Assembly (NCBI GenBank): GCA_029339505.1
Contig: JAQISU010000134.1
Coordinates: 708,501-772,500, forward strand
DNA from: Unio delphinus
Taxonomy: Eukaryota > Mollusca > Bivalvia > Unionida > Unionidae
DNA length: 64,000 bases
Direction: 5' to 3'
Below the pieces are notes generated by a model. The model had not been told where the DNA came from. It made no database searches and saw nothing but the letters and a program-made list of their open reading frames with translations. The position numbers and the translations under genes were made by a program. Shown one piece after another: positions 1-12,838 of this stretch (its first letter is position 1; each line of letters opens with the position of its first letter).

Positions 1-543
1 TCCTTTCTTTTGATATTTCTCTGTAATTTACATGATGTCTAATTGGAGAGTGATGTTCGTCTATATGCAGTTAGCCGAGGAGCTTTATCTTATATTAAAG
101 GAGATTATTTTGCTCATCTTTATCTTCTTAAATGTTGAATGTATTGATGTTTTGTCCGTGGACATATCATCTTTATGAATATATATGCATCCACCTTAAC
201 TGTGCGATAAATCATATACTACATCGCTTATTGGCTTGAAACTTGAACCTCAATTTTCGTTCTTATCTGTGTAATGTGTCTTCGTCTTTATGGCCAGTTT
301 GTGTCCTCTTTAGCACTATCCGCATTGACAGAAGAAGAATAAAATGCATTGTAAGAGTATATATGGATTAAGCTTTATCACACCGATGAAACCTTGGTGA
401 CTGTAATTTTCGTTCTAAAGTCAATTGGACAACTTTAATTTTTACGACCCACTGAAGCAAGAATATTTTCTTATCCATACGTTTGCTTTCTTTCCTAAAA
501 GGCTCGAAAAGTATAAAATAATGTAAAGTTATACATTTTGCCA

Positions 544-547
<4 letters not shown>

Positions 548-587
<40 letters not shown>
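548..587. repeat. (TTA)n microsatellite at the exon 7 acceptor
   Basis: TTA repeat running into the TTGCAG acceptor of exon 7, replacing the usual polypyrimidine tract. Its length varies between copies (12803, 40912, 53265). Confidence 0.9.
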
Positions 588-591
588 GCAG

Positions 592-2997
592 AAATCCATA
601 CTTAGATGCATTCGTGCGAGTCCTTGCAGTTAATGCACATGATGCGGTCGAATCACTATTTGAGCGCAAAAGACAAATATTCACAACACTACAAGTAAAT
701 GTAAGTAATAAATGAGGATATTTTAACAGAGATGATTCAGTTTAATCTGGATAATGTTTTAGCATACTAGTTTTCATCATTCTTTCAATGAAATTTATAT
801 AGTTTAATTTCTTAAACGTTTTTACAGAATTTGGATAAAGATTCCTTAAAAATCTCGTCTCTTTTATTGAATTTCTAATTATTGACCTTAAAAAAAATAA
901 AGTATAACGCAATGTTATTTCTAACTTTTGTGGAACCTTTGCATTACTCTTGATGGGGCATTATAATCTATCATCTTTCACCAACTTTTGTTTGCCTCTT
1001 TTTCCTAGTTTGCCTTGATATAGGAACAAACGTTTGATATTTCAGCATTCGTATCTTTATATTCCATTCCTTTATATGTAAAACCAGTTTCATAACTTGA
1101 AGCTAACCTTTTAATTCTAAGTAGTTTAACGAGAACGATTCATTTACTGCGAATACAATTCCATCGCTTACAAGTTAATTAGGTTACTTGGTGTAAAAGG
1201 GTTATGAATGTATTTCTTTTTAAAATAGAGGAACACTGACGTTGGTGTAGATGCTAAACAAGTTCTTGGATTTGAGCCAAAAGTAAAATCCATGACACAG
1301 AAGGTCCATGACAGAGAGTCATATTTGGGTAAGTATATATTTCAGTATGTACACCGTAATATGAAGTCCTAATAATACGCTTATGAAAATGCAAGAAATG
1401 CTTGACAAGAAATCTCCACAACGCAAAAAATGTGAATAACTTTGTTATCTAGTATTAAGAGTGTGCACTTCTACACGAGAGGAACTCAACCAATGTCAAC
1501 GCGAAACGTTAAAGGAAACAAACTTACACGCATCAACAGTTAATACATATTGCTTTGTCGTCGCTTTCGTCTATTTTGAAGGACAAAATTATCGCTATCA
1601 ATAATGTTCGTTATCTTGTTCTACAGAGTACTCTGGTCTTGCTGACTCCGTGTTTTTGCCTCCTGGCTTTACATGGCAAGAAGTCGACCAAGATACAAGG
1701 CAGAACAAAGTGACATCTTCAGGTTAGTTATTAAAATCGATAAATACATTTAAATAAATCAATACAAAATATGTTTGAAGACAATAATATGAAACATGCA
1801 CATTGCTCCTATATCATACAGGTTAATAGTGTAGATATTTGGTTGGTATAAACAATAAAGTTTAGTATTGAACTTGTTTGTAATTTAAATTTTGCTTAGT
1901 TTCTATAGATATTCATGTGTCTTCTATAAAACTCTCCTATATCGAAAACGTTGTCATGTATGTTTGAAATGTGATTGAAACAAGAGAATGCAATTGAAAC
2001 TATCGATTTTAAAAATTATGACGGAGTCGGCATCGAGCCAAGGACAGCAGAGGGACAAAGCGAGCATGTCATTGTGTGCTATACCGGTTGTCTGACTCTG
2101 CAACATACTGTATTTTTCTAACCTTTCGACCAATTGACAAATGAGTGAAAAATCGCAGTTCATCCTTTTAAGTTATTTTAAATACAGAATAATGTGCACG
2201 TCATTAAATCTTTCAGACTTGTCTACACCACTCAGACAACAAATGACAGTTGTGCATGACTATAAGGCCAGTGGAAAAGACGAGCTCACGTGCAAGAAAG
2301 GTAAGATATCATTATATTTTACTTGCAGAGAAGCATATCACATTTTCATACATTTTAAAAACATATTCTAAACTCTTGCAATATATTGCCTTTTTCTCAG
2401 GATATTATTGTTATTGGTGCTGGTGGTTTTTTTCTTTATTTGAAAGAGATAACACTATTTAGTACAATCTGAAAAGTAGTAGATTTTCTTTCTGTATCTT
2501 CATTAATTTTATCTTTTTTGATCAACGAGATAAAATTCTACAAATCTCGGCAAATATATGTGACTGAGTTGTATCTGTATATTACCCAGCGGGATAAAAG
2601 CAGGAAAAATGAAATGGGGTTATCTTTACTTTCAGCTAGTACTATTAATACTTTTAATCAATGATTTAAATCCTCCTCATAATACGAAATATACATAAAT
2701 CTCATTTCCACTTACTGTAGATATAGGAGGAACAATACAAATAAAAATACAAGTGAAACCTGTTGCTGCTACATACTTTTAACAATTACTCGCTGACACA
2801 GAATGTACTAATGTATCAACATTTTATCCACAGGAATGGTGATCAATCAACTGACGGATGCCAATGAACTTGGAATGGCACTCGGTTTTTATAAGAGAAA
2901 CGTTCCTTTCAATAAGATAGAAATCGGCTTTTTCCCCGTAAAGTGTGTGAGCAATGAACCCCGACTTGTTTTAAAGAAAAGCTGTCGACGCAACTAG
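592..2997 (+). CDS. BAR-like/SH3 protein gene, copy A, exons 7-11 (5' end outside window)
   Basis: Five exons with AG/GT borders and matching phases: 592-700, 1229-1328, 1627-1722, 2217-2300 and 2834-2997 (stop TAG 2995-2997). They encode the last ~184 residues of the 409-residue protein seen whole in copy B. Exons 10-11 form an SH3-like domain: an HDYKASGKDEL start, a Lys-Lys-Gly strand and an IGFFPVKCV end in place of the usual GLFPxNYV. The part from exon 7 is helical and charged, fitting the end of a membrane-bending BAR-type domain. No lesion is visible in these exons. The exact family (amphiphysin/endophilin-like or F-BAR) cannot be settled by eye. Confidence 0.7.
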
Positions 2998-3184
2998 CCT
3001 AATAACAATTAAATTGTCGGGTATTTTATAACAAAAATGTAAATATTGTATATACATGCAAATTCATTATTTTTTATTCTAGTGAAAGCATTACGAATAA
3101 TGGTATTATCTCGGGGACTCTTACATTCCTGATGCCAGCAATGGGCCTGCCACTGAATATTGATCATAATAATTTTATTTGTGC

Positions 3185-3186
<2 letters not shown>

Positions 3187-3263
<77 letters not shown>
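3187..3263. repeat. (GA)n microsatellite, 3' flank of copy A
   Basis: Pure GA run just upstream of the inverted-repeat element. The same locus varies in length in the other units, and in unit 3 has CA/GT interruptions (43557-43637). Confidence 0.9.
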
Positions 3264-3265
<2 letters not shown>

Positions 3266-3291
3266 TGGTTTTCTGCTTAATAAGATACCTT

Positions 3292-5107
3292 CGTTGCACT
3301 CTGCTATACTAAGTCAGGCGAATGCCGATGCCATATTGGCACATGATCAAAACAAAAAAAAATGGCATTATACGGAGAGACTGAGTTAATCTAACCGTGG
3401 CACATTTATTTCTTTAATAGTCTTGTTCTTAATGACACAATATTAACTTTACTAACACTTTTACTATGAACTATAACGGTAGTTATATTATGTACAAGAT
3501 TAACCACCAATTTGTCATAGAATACTAAGTTTTACAAATATTTTTACTAGTCGGCGAAGATGAAAGAAAAGGGTACACACAACGGTATTTTTATAATATT
3601 GCACATTTTACACAGGTCATCGCAGAGATTCCTTCTCCAATCGATTCCTTGATAAATTTTAATAATATGAGGTGATGAACACTTGATCAAGGAGTCAATT
3701 ACAGATCTAAGTTTCAAATGATGTAATCTACGAAACATTTATTTCACAAAATAGTGTTATCCCATTCCTCTTTAATATATAAGAGATGGTATTTTTGTCT
3801 TATATCTTCAGCAAATGAATGCTATCGTCTGTCCGTTACGTCAATTTCGGAAGTGAAAAGTATCACGAGATTAATTGCAATCGATGTTTGTTAAATGATG
3901 CAGTCGGAGTGTTCGATATTGAACCAAATATCGTCATATTCACCCCCTCTAGAAATAGGGTTCAACTATACAACACATAGGGTACCCAGAAAACCCACTC
4001 CATGCCGCTTTCCGCTAACTTCATAAAAGAGATAGCATTTGGTCTTAATATCTGGCAAACAAAATTTTTCATGTGTCGCCTTCAATCAATTCTGATGTAT
4101 AAAGGATCAAGGAATTGATTGCAAATGGAATATATATTGGACATTACATGGTGCAGTATGAATGCACAATATTAAATCAAATATCGTTACATTCATCCCC
4201 TCGTTGGATAGGGTTGATCTTGTTGTTGTTGTTATTATTATTGTGATTGTTATAGAGTTTAACGCCATTTTCCAGCACAAGATGGGTTATACATGGCGGC
4301 CACTATAAATATTGGAGGGTAGAACTCGGAAAACGCCAGCAAGAACCACCGATCCACGAGCAGCTACTGGCAACCTTCTCACGTAACCACATTAGCTGCA
4401 TCTGAGACTCGAACCTCTGCAGACAGAGGTGAGATGGCAATGATCCGTAGCGGTGAGCGCTTTAGGCCACTCGGCAAGTCAGGACTCCGCCCTCGAATAG
4501 GGTTGCTATTTCAATCCTAATGCTTGGTAAAGTCTGAGGTGTCGTGTAAAGCGAGATATCACTATCGATGTAAAATTGATCAGGTAATTTATCGCAACCA
4601 GACTATGTTGGCTGACTTAGTATGAAGTGTGCAATATTTGCAAGAAAATTGTTTCCCTCACCCCCTCTTGAAAGAAGGGTGATATTTTCGTATTAATCTG
4701 TGGCTATATTTTGGCTATCGTACATTATCTCATATCAATTTCGATTTAAAAATTATCAAGGAATCGATTGGAAAATTATTTTTTAGATGACGCTGTATAA
4801 AATGTGCAATATGAACAAAACTATCGTTGTGCGTACGCTTTTATTTCATCTTCCCTAGTAGTAAAAAAGTTTGTAAAAATTATTATATGACCTAACTGGT
4901 GGTTAACCTTGAACACCAGATAACGACTGCTATAGTCCAAATCAAAAGTATTAGTGGAGTTCACATTGTGTCACTAAGAATGAGGATATTAAAGGAATAA
5001 ATGTGCAGATGTTAGATATCCTAGATCTCTCCGTATGAGACCATTTGTTTCGATCAGGTGACAATATGGCGTCGGCGTTCGCCTGACTTATATAGCAGAG
5101 TGCAACG
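3292..5107. mobile_element. Long-inverted-repeat (MITE-like) element, unit 1
   Basis: The ends CGTTGCACTCTGCTATA and its near complement TATAGCAGAGTGCAACG start long imperfect terminal inverted repeats of roughly 200 bp. The repeats include a shared AGTCAGGCGAAYGCCGAYG stretch and later a shared GTGACACAAT region. The interior has degenerate direct repeats of about 250 bp, each ending near 'caccccctct' and a GGGT motif (3950, 4200, 4660). A SINE is nested at 4219-4476. No transposase is seen, so it is non-autonomous. No clear target duplication was found. Confidence 0.6.
4219..4476 (-). mobile_element. tRNA-derived SINE in the inverted-repeat element, unit 1
   Basis: Read on the minus strand, a tRNA-like head has an A box (TGGCCTAAAGCGCTCACC) and a B box (GGTTCGAGTCT). 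A ~150-bp body follows, then GGCGTTAAAC and a simple AAC/AAT tail. This layout is typical of molluscan SINEs. The same element is at 44597-44859 and 56929-57191, and split at 16469-16540 plus 32309-32504. Confidence 0.75.
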
Positions 5108-5136
5108 CAGAGAGCATGATAAACCGGGAACCGTTC

Positions 5137-5139
<3 letters not shown>

Positions 5140-5189
<50 letters not shown>
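5140..5189. repeat. (GA)n microsatellite
   Basis: GA run just right of the inverted-repeat element; longer in units 2 and 3. Confidence 0.9.
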
Positions 5190-5192
<3 letters not shown>

Positions 5193-5429
5193 ATGTCTCA
5201 ATAAGTTTATTATGTTTTACGGGTGTGAATTATCGTGATTCAGCGAATAAACAAAATTGCCTTACATATTGTTTGTGTTATTATTTAATCATAATGTTAG
5301 CCTCATGGGTTCACCACCCACAGACAGACACCGACACACACCACCTTCCCCTTAAAAAAGAGTGAGTAATGTATTACCTGATTTTGTTTGTTTCTTTGAT
5401 AAGGATTCTTAACTTAGCTTTAGAAAAGA

Positions 5430-5702
5430 TTCAGTCATATCGCTACGATGTCTGCAGTGAGGCAGTTAAAAGTGATGTATAACACTAGGGCATCATGAAA
5501 CAGACATGTAGCACGATCTCCCATTAAGTCGCTGTATCCTGACGCAAGGCCTACTAGTCCTAACACTAACCTCTTAATGCTGAGCGTCAAACGAGGCAGC
5601 TGTTAGAACCATTTTGTAAGTCTTTAGTATGACTCGGCCGGGGATCGAACCCACAATCTCCCATATCTTCGGCGGACGCTCTAACCACTAGGCCACCGGA
5701 TT
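5430..5702 (-). mobile_element. Second tRNA-derived SINE family, unit 1
   Basis: On the minus strand the head at 5702-5632 reads like a tRNA: TGGCCTAGTGGTTAGAGCG (A box) and GGTTCGATCCCC (B box). A ~190-bp body including TTTGACGCTCAGCATTAAG follows. It is followed by non-tRNA sequence and lies in a repeat-rich spacer, so a SINE is favoured over a tRNA gene. Copies at 33478-33747, 45839-46108 and 58139-58409; the last has changes in the A-box region. Confidence 0.65.
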
Positions 5703-5922
5703 GGTTTGTGTTACCTGAAGATCATCGAATACGACGGTGCGAAAGAATTTGAAGGATAAAGAATACATATTCAACAAGATGATATTCTGCAATGCTCTGA
5801 GCTTTCCAATGCAATATATATGCATGGTGTATCAGTGATCTTACACGAGATCTATAAATATTTCATTTAATGGAAACGCGGCTTGCTTTTCATTGATTTC
5901 GATCGTTTCTTGCTGCGATGAT

Positions 5923-5997
<75 letters not shown>
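5923..5997. repeat. (GA)n microsatellite
   Basis: GA run with one AAAG interruption, followed by a G-rich 'ttggggggag'. Confidence 0.9.
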
Positions 5998-5999
<2 letters not shown>

Positions 6000-7909
6000 G
6001 GGGGGAGAATTGTTGGGTGGGCTATGGACATTTTCATATTGAATAAATAATCATCGATTTTCAGAACATTATACTAAGTTTATTAAACAAAACAAAAACA
6101 CACTATTATATTGATCAAAGTATGTGTTACACGCAACCGAGAGATGTACCGCTCAATGGCTACAGTATTTGCAACTTTGTATCATTTATTACATAAAGAC
6201 TGTAAATAAATTCCATGGAAAGTGCGCACATTTCGTTACAACGAGCTACATTGTTGGAGGTTAGTTGGTGTAAGTTATATTTCAAGCGTTTTATCCAGCA
6301 CAAATACTTTTTCTCTCTCACTCCAGATTTCTTCATTTTTTGTGTTTTTGCTTCTTTTTTGTGTCCTTTAGATGTGAGAGTGAATTTGGAACGGAAAAAA
6401 ATCATTGCGATGAAATTGTGCATCATATTAAATTCATTTAAAAAGCGGGCATTATTAATACATGTATACATTAATATATAACAACTAGACATACAATGCA
6501 CAGAAGTACATTTTGTAGCGAATACAATCGGTAGGTATGTCAGGATTTGTATGTCTAGTATCAACTTGTGGAATTTGTACATGATCTAAGCACACCGCTA
6601 ACTAAAATGACTGCTCTCTTGTGCTAAAATATCAGCCTGAATTAGTCGAAAGTACAAGTACACTATATTTAGGAGTTATTAAAACAGGGACAATGTATGA
6701 ATTACCAAATACATCAAATGTAAAAATAAAGGTTCTCGGGTCTTTTTTCAAATTTACCTCTGAAGTCCAGGAAGTGAAAATGACCAAGCGGAGCTAGCAG
6801 GTTTTGGAGAGATGCACATCGTAAGTAAGGCCAAGCTGTATACTCTATGATCCATATTACGCCCATCAATCACGCACCAAAAATTAAGGAAATTAAAGGT
6901 TCTTTGAATACTAAATGAGGATTTAATAGGTCCTTTTTCAAGATCCAGTATATCCAAGGATATATTTTTTCTTACTATTCTAACACTATGCAAAATACAA
7001 AGCTGTAGGGCGCCAACTGAATTAATAATTTCTGCATACACAGGATGATAAAGCCCACTACTTGACACATGTCATAATAAGCATCATCTAAAAGAAACCT
7101 TTGTTAAACTTAATTTAAAGTTACATTCTAGGATATTGTTTTACTAAACTTATAACAGAATGTGGTACACGTCATAGAAGCTAGGTATTTGTAATGGGGA
7201 TTTCCAATAACCATAAATCTTACCTTAATATTTAACCGTCTATAACAGAGAACAGCTTATCCATGTATTATTTGTTTGCAAAACAAACGTTATTGGTAAG
7301 GTACAATATTAACTTGATTTTGGACAATGTCAAGTAAAAATACAATGAAAACTTACAATCATTGTTTTAAAGGTTATATTTACAAATTAAAAATACATGA
7401 CACATGTACATAGTGATTGCAATAGGAGCAAATATGGCTAGAAATAAAGTACAAATATTTTATCCAGATCTGAATTTTACCTACGATAATAACCCAACTT
7501 GTACTGCTTATATATGTAAAAAAAAAATTAAATAAATTTAAACAAACGATGAAAGGTAGTTACCTCTCATCTCCCACCCATCCACACACCTAAGAATGGA
7601 AAGACAAATGGTACAAAGCTAATATTTGAAGGTATGCTGGAGCTGTTGTGAGGCTCTTCAAGCAAAACAATGCGTAGTTCAAAAATGTGTTTACTGTGAG
7701 ACGAAGTTACAGGAACTGAGTGGGAAAGGTTTATGGATTCTTTATGCAAAACTGCAATAACAATAATAATTCAGGTTGCAAATTATAAGTTTAGCTATTG
7801 ACATCCTCGGAATCAAAAAGAGAAATAAAAACGAACTCTTAATGTATAATTAACTTTCTGTTTTTCATTCAAGCTACTCATTTGTGTAATATCGAAATCA
7901 AGTGAGACT

Positions 7910-7971
7910 GACGAAGATCACGTCACTCTTCGTGACGTAATCTATGACGCAGCGTTTCCAAGAGTGACGTT
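7910..7971 (+). promoter_or_regulatory. CRE-like cluster upstream of the host gene
   Basis: Within 160 bp upstream of the copy B start codon there is a perfect 7-bp inverted repeat, ACGTCAC (7920-7926) and GTGACGT (7932-7938), with a 5-nt spacer. It contains a CRE-like TGACGTAA at 7933-7940, and further TGACG half sites lie near 7944 and 7965. The same block occurs at 36001, 48381 and 60671. CREB/ATF control is inferred from the motif only. Confidence 0.5.
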
Positions 7972-8069
7972 TCTTATTCTTACGCTGTGCATCAAGCTTG
8001 CTAGACGTATTCACGTTGACAGAAAGAAATATCTGATTTTTCAAGTCTATTCTTTTCAAATTTGATGAA

Positions 8070-9370
8070 ATGTTGGATTTTCAAGTAATGAGCGATTTCC
8101 CGGAGTCATATTCAGCATTAACGTGAGTACTTTATAAATATAAATATATGATTTTGAAAGGAAACGAATGGTTGGATGACTCTCTTCCCCACAAATGCAC
8201 CCCTCCCCCGCCATTTACATAGTATTCGACCTGACCAAACGCTACTATTTAATAGTTAACCTTTTGTTTATGGTTGGTAGGTTGGAAGAGAAAAGTGTCA
8301 TGTGCACTTCTACTATCATTATCTAAACTGATTAAGAATCGTAAGATCCAATTAAAAATTGTTTCCATTCTACCCATTACAGTAATCAAAATAGAGCTCT
8401 GTAAAAGAACGCGTTGGTTTCATTATATTGCACGAATGGTGCTTGATTATTACAGCATGACCCGACAACCATAGGTAGCTTCAAATAAATGAAAGAAACT
8501 CTAAAATAGGTGCTTTCTTCCTTTTCCTACTGTTGTTGTTGTTGTAGGGTTTAACGCCATTTTTGTTAGCACACGATAGGCTATACATGGCGGCCAGTAT
8601 TATTGGTGGAAGAAGAACCCGGGAAATACCCTGGGAAAGAACCACCGACCCACGATAAGCTACTGACAAGCTTTCTCACATACCCACATTAGCCGAATCT
8701 TAGACTCGTTCCCACGCAGAGGTGAGATGGCAGTGATCCGTAGCGGAGAGCGCTTTAGACCACTCGGCCACTCGCCCGCTCCCAGTCCGCCCCACCCCTT
8801 TTTTCTTTCTTTATTTCCCTACTGTAGGATCATAATATTGTTCCATCGCTAAAGTTTAAATTCTCGATTTAATTCCTTATTTATCTAGAGAAAAATAAAT
8901 ATATTTAATGACAGATTGATGTGAAAGGTTAGATAATGGAAATGGACAAACTAAAACTAATAAAATTGCTCGACAGTTTTCAATCGGCAGATTACACTAT
9001 TACACTAAATCATGCAAACTAACCGGAAACTGCAGTCGAAGGACAGTTCTTTTCGTTTTGAAGGCACCATCAGCAAATTAGTAAAAACACCACCGGAAAT
9101 GTTCCTATAGTTTTCACATGAAGATAATGTAGTTAAGCTGACTTTGCTGTTGATTTAACCTCATCTCACGTAATGAATAATTTTGATCCAATTTATTAGA
9201 GTTATACATGACTCAATATACTTCCTATTTCTGTTTAAGTGACTTTGACTTCTGGGCGGATGTTCTGAAGGAGAGAGCTCTCAGCCAAGATTGGTGTGAG
9301 AGTAAGGCTCTGGCCTGGAACAAGAAACTTCAAACACGTCTGACCATGGCCAGAGGTACCCATCTAACGC

Positions 9371-9458
<88 letters not shown>

Positions 9459-11432
9459 ACCCTTGTAACATATTGCATGTAATTTACATATAACTGACAT
9501 ATATTCTACTGTAACAACGTTTGCTATTGACAGATTAATTGTAAGTATGTACTTTATTATTTTGAACCTTAAAAAGTCAACATTCGCAAGGATTGTTTTT
9601 CGTTACTTCAGATTATCCTGTCATCTCGAGAGCTTTCTCTTCCTTCTTTAATGATGTTGCTATGCAACATTTGGATGTCGAAAAAGACGTCTTTATATGC
9701 CTGGACGCAGCCAGAGTCTTAAGGAAGTTAGTATATGAAGTTATTTTATCTAGTACACTAACCTGAAATCACTTGTTATTTATTTTGAAAGTCAAGGGTT
9801 TCGTGTGCCGTTTAATGCACATATTGATCGATGTTCCTGTTTTATTCATGGAAAACTAGTTATTTGATGATTGGTGTTTGTTTGATATGTGACATATTCG
9901 TGTGTCCAAATTATGTTAAAGTTCATCTGCTGCTTGGGTAAATTCGTTTTCTTTTAATAGAATTTAAATTCACAACGTTACTGTTTGACTTTAAAGATTC
10001 AAGATGAGTTTTATATTAATTAGACCTATTGTATAGCGCTAAATAACCTAAACATTCTGGTGCACCGTTACAAAACAATCAATCAATCATTATATCAATT
10101 AACATTGGAATGTAATTGATCATAAAAGCGTGGTAATCATAAGTGACTTAGACGAGACCGAAGATTTCTCGCTAAGCAAGCAGAACCTAAAATGTCTCCC
10201 AAATGTTAGTGACATTTTTAATTTCTTTCTCAGTTTCTTTTCACACAGTTTAGAGGTATATTTGTCTAGTGGCTTACAGTTCTTTTAAATGTTCATCAAA
10301 CAACCTTATTTCAGATTTTCTATGTGTTCAGAAGAGAAAATGATCTTGAACATTCTGAGAAAAGCCCTTAAGAAGACCAGAAAAACATATATTCAGGCAT
10401 ACAGACAGACTGAGAACAGGCGGCGGGTAAGAATAGGAGAATATTTTGCACCCATATTCATCTGGATAAAAAGATAGTGCAATTACTTAGACCATTCATA
10501 AGATGTCTTTAAATCTATTGTTTCCTTTTTTATTTCAACACAATCTTTACTGCATAGCAATTCTTCAGGCGGACAAGGCAAAACTGTATAATATAATCTA
10601 TGTACATCTTAGCATACAAATGACTATTTATACTGCATAAGTATTTTTCATTATATATATATTCATTCTTACCTAATCTGAATGATGAGAACATTTTTTA
10701 AATGATAAACACCAACAATAATGTCGAGAATAATAACAACACAAAGAATACTGATGATGACTGAGGCGATTATGATGAGTTGTAATCTCATAATTCCACA
10801 AATCGGCATAAAATGTTTTCTTATATTGGTAATCTATTGGTCCACAACTGCATTAAGTCATTAGATTAACTGACATTATGGTTACTCTCATTACTTTTAG
10901 AACTATTTAATTTCTTGATTTGTACAGATGTATAAGGACGTTTTAATCCGTCTAGAGTCCAAAATGAGATTCAAGAAGGTCATCAAACAGGCTCTTAGGG
11001 TCAAGGCCAAGGAAGCCGCCGACCGCTTTGTGAAAGCCCTAGAATTAGAGCAGACGGCGAAGGTGAAGATGATCACGGTAATGCTGTTTCTTTTTCATGT
11101 TCACTTATTGTTACATGCGTTGAACAGTAACTTCAGAAAACTCATATAACATACTCTCAGTGGCTCCGATTTGGGCATGTTGTTGGGGGAAACTTGAGAA
11201 GCCAAGATAAACCGACAGCCTTGGACTGACCATCACTTACATGTAAAAACTGGAGATTTTTCAAAAGAGATACAAAGTATCTTCATTATTCGCGATTTAG
11301 ATTTACTGTCATGCTATTATTAAATGCATTTTCATTGAACTGACTAGATACTATAGTTTGGAGGCATCATAAGACAGGACTTTACAATAGATAGTGTGAA
11401 AGTTATCACCCCTCTCTGTATGTCTGTCTGTC

Positions 11433-11488
<56 letters not shown>

Positions 11489-12800
11489 TAGAAGTAACCA
11501 TGATTATTTCTGCGTTGTATGACGGATTTTATGCTAAATACAAAAGGATTATCCCTAAAGATTAGTGACGGAGTTTACACATCGGTGTTTGCTGCCTATT
11601 TCCTCAGCTCAAATGCATAGAAAATATAGATTGTTCTTCAGGTTCCTTTCATATGTGTTCATTTGTTTCACTGAATCTTCCAAGTTATTTAATTCATGTT
11701 TCCCCACTATAATGCATATAATCCTGTTTTCTACATACAACTATTATAAGCTTGTTTCTTCTGTAAATTCTTGTAAACAGTGCACAGTTAAGAACTCGAA
11801 GGGACTTCTGATATGTCTTAGTATTGTTTATACTTTCAATAACATTATATTGTAAAGACAGAAGAAAAATGGATCAGTGGGGGTGGGGTGGGGATGGATG
11901 TATTCTCCAATCCCGTATTCTTAATTTATCTACTATCCACCTTTCTGTTAGGTTATGGAGAAATACGAATATGTCTCCAAGCGAGTAGCTGTAAGAAAAG
12001 TACAGTACTTTCTCGACACATGGAAAACAGCGCTTTCTCGTTACATGAAACAAACCTTCACTTCCACCGAGAAATGTGTTGGGTATGAATGCATTATTTA
12101 TGCATTTGCAACAATCTATACTGCTATTAAGATATTTAAGTGGAATTTTTGTTTGGACTCGTGCTATACTATATAGGTTTCTACATTTGTCGCTTCTAAA
12201 CTGTGAATGGAGTCAAACAGTTGTTAAATAAGTTACTAGTTGATTTATTTGCTGAATTCCTTTCTTTTGATATTTCTCTGTAATTTACATGATGTCTAAT
12301 TGGAGAGTGATGTTCGTCTATATGCAGTTAGCCGAGGAGCTTTATCTTATATTAAAGGAGATTATTTTGCTCATCTTTATCTTCTTAAATGTTGAATGTA
12401 TTGATGTTTTGTCCGTGGACATATCATCTTTATGAATATATATGCATCCACCTTAACTGTGCGATAAATCATATACTACATCGCTTATTGGCTTGAAACT
12501 TGAACCTCAATTTTCGTTCTTATCTGTGTAATGTGTCTTCGTCTTTATGGCCAGTTTGTGTCCTCTTTAGCACTATCCGCATTGACAGAAGAAGAATAAA
12601 ATGCATTGTAAGAGTATATATGGATTAAGCTTTATCACACCGATGAAACCTTGGTGACTGTAATTTTCGTTCTAAAGTCAATTGGACAACTTTAATTTTT
12701 ACGACCCACTGAAGCAAGAATATTTTCTTATCCATACTTTTGCTTTCTTTCCTAAAAGGCTCGAAAAGTATAAAATAATGTAAAGTTATACATTTTGCCA

Positions 12801-12838
<38 letters not shown>

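Larger units (their letters stand above)
2998..8069. other. Spacer of unit 1
   Basis: From left: 3' flank; (GA)n 3187-3263; inverted-repeat element 3292-5107 with nested SINE; (GA)n 5140-5189; second SINE family 5430-5702; (GA)n 5923-5997; then AT-rich DNA from about 6000 to 7900 in which I see no gene I can defend. On the minus strand short open frames at 6754-7068 and 7567-7749 end near GT donors, so a noncoding or small spliced minus-strand transcript is possible but unproven. The equivalent spacers are 15250-36150 (with the Polinton), 43368-48530 and 55719-60820. Confidence 0.6.
1..12257 (+). repeat. Tandem unit 1 (about 12.3 kb, head-to-tail array)
   Basis: The sequence from base 1 recurs nearly base for base from 12258, 40365 and 52719. 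The unit borders are arbitrary because the window opens in intron 6 of the host gene. This unit holds exons 7-11 of copy A, the spacer, and exons 1-6 of copy B. It differs from the others by a roughly 53-bp deletion near 5806, by microsatellite lengths and by scattered substitutions. The copies look about 98-99% alike by eye. Confidence 0.95.

Noticed and set aside
548..587. CRISPR-like or other spaced repeat arrays
   Set aside because: The repeats in the window are microsatellites, minisatellites and whole-unit duplications; none has regular repeat-spacer structure.
2381..2459. Possible extra exon after TTTTTCTCAG, open to a TAG at 2459
   Set aside because: The phases of exons 10 and 11 join directly to keep the SH3 frame; the candidate has no usable donor and would end the protein early.
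3201..3263. Ser-Leu and Arg-Glu repeat proteins over GA/CT runs
   Set aside because: Pure dinucleotide repeats are open in several frames; not genes.
5632..5702. tRNA gene
   Set aside because: A and B boxes are good but a SINE body follows and the copy is part of a dispersed-type repeat; no clean acceptor stem was found.
6160..7068. Minus-strand small proteins in the spacer (140 and 104 residues)
   Set aside because: They recur in all units only because the units are duplicates; no family signal, and the 104-residue frame has no ATG at its start. Kept as a possible spliced transcript only.
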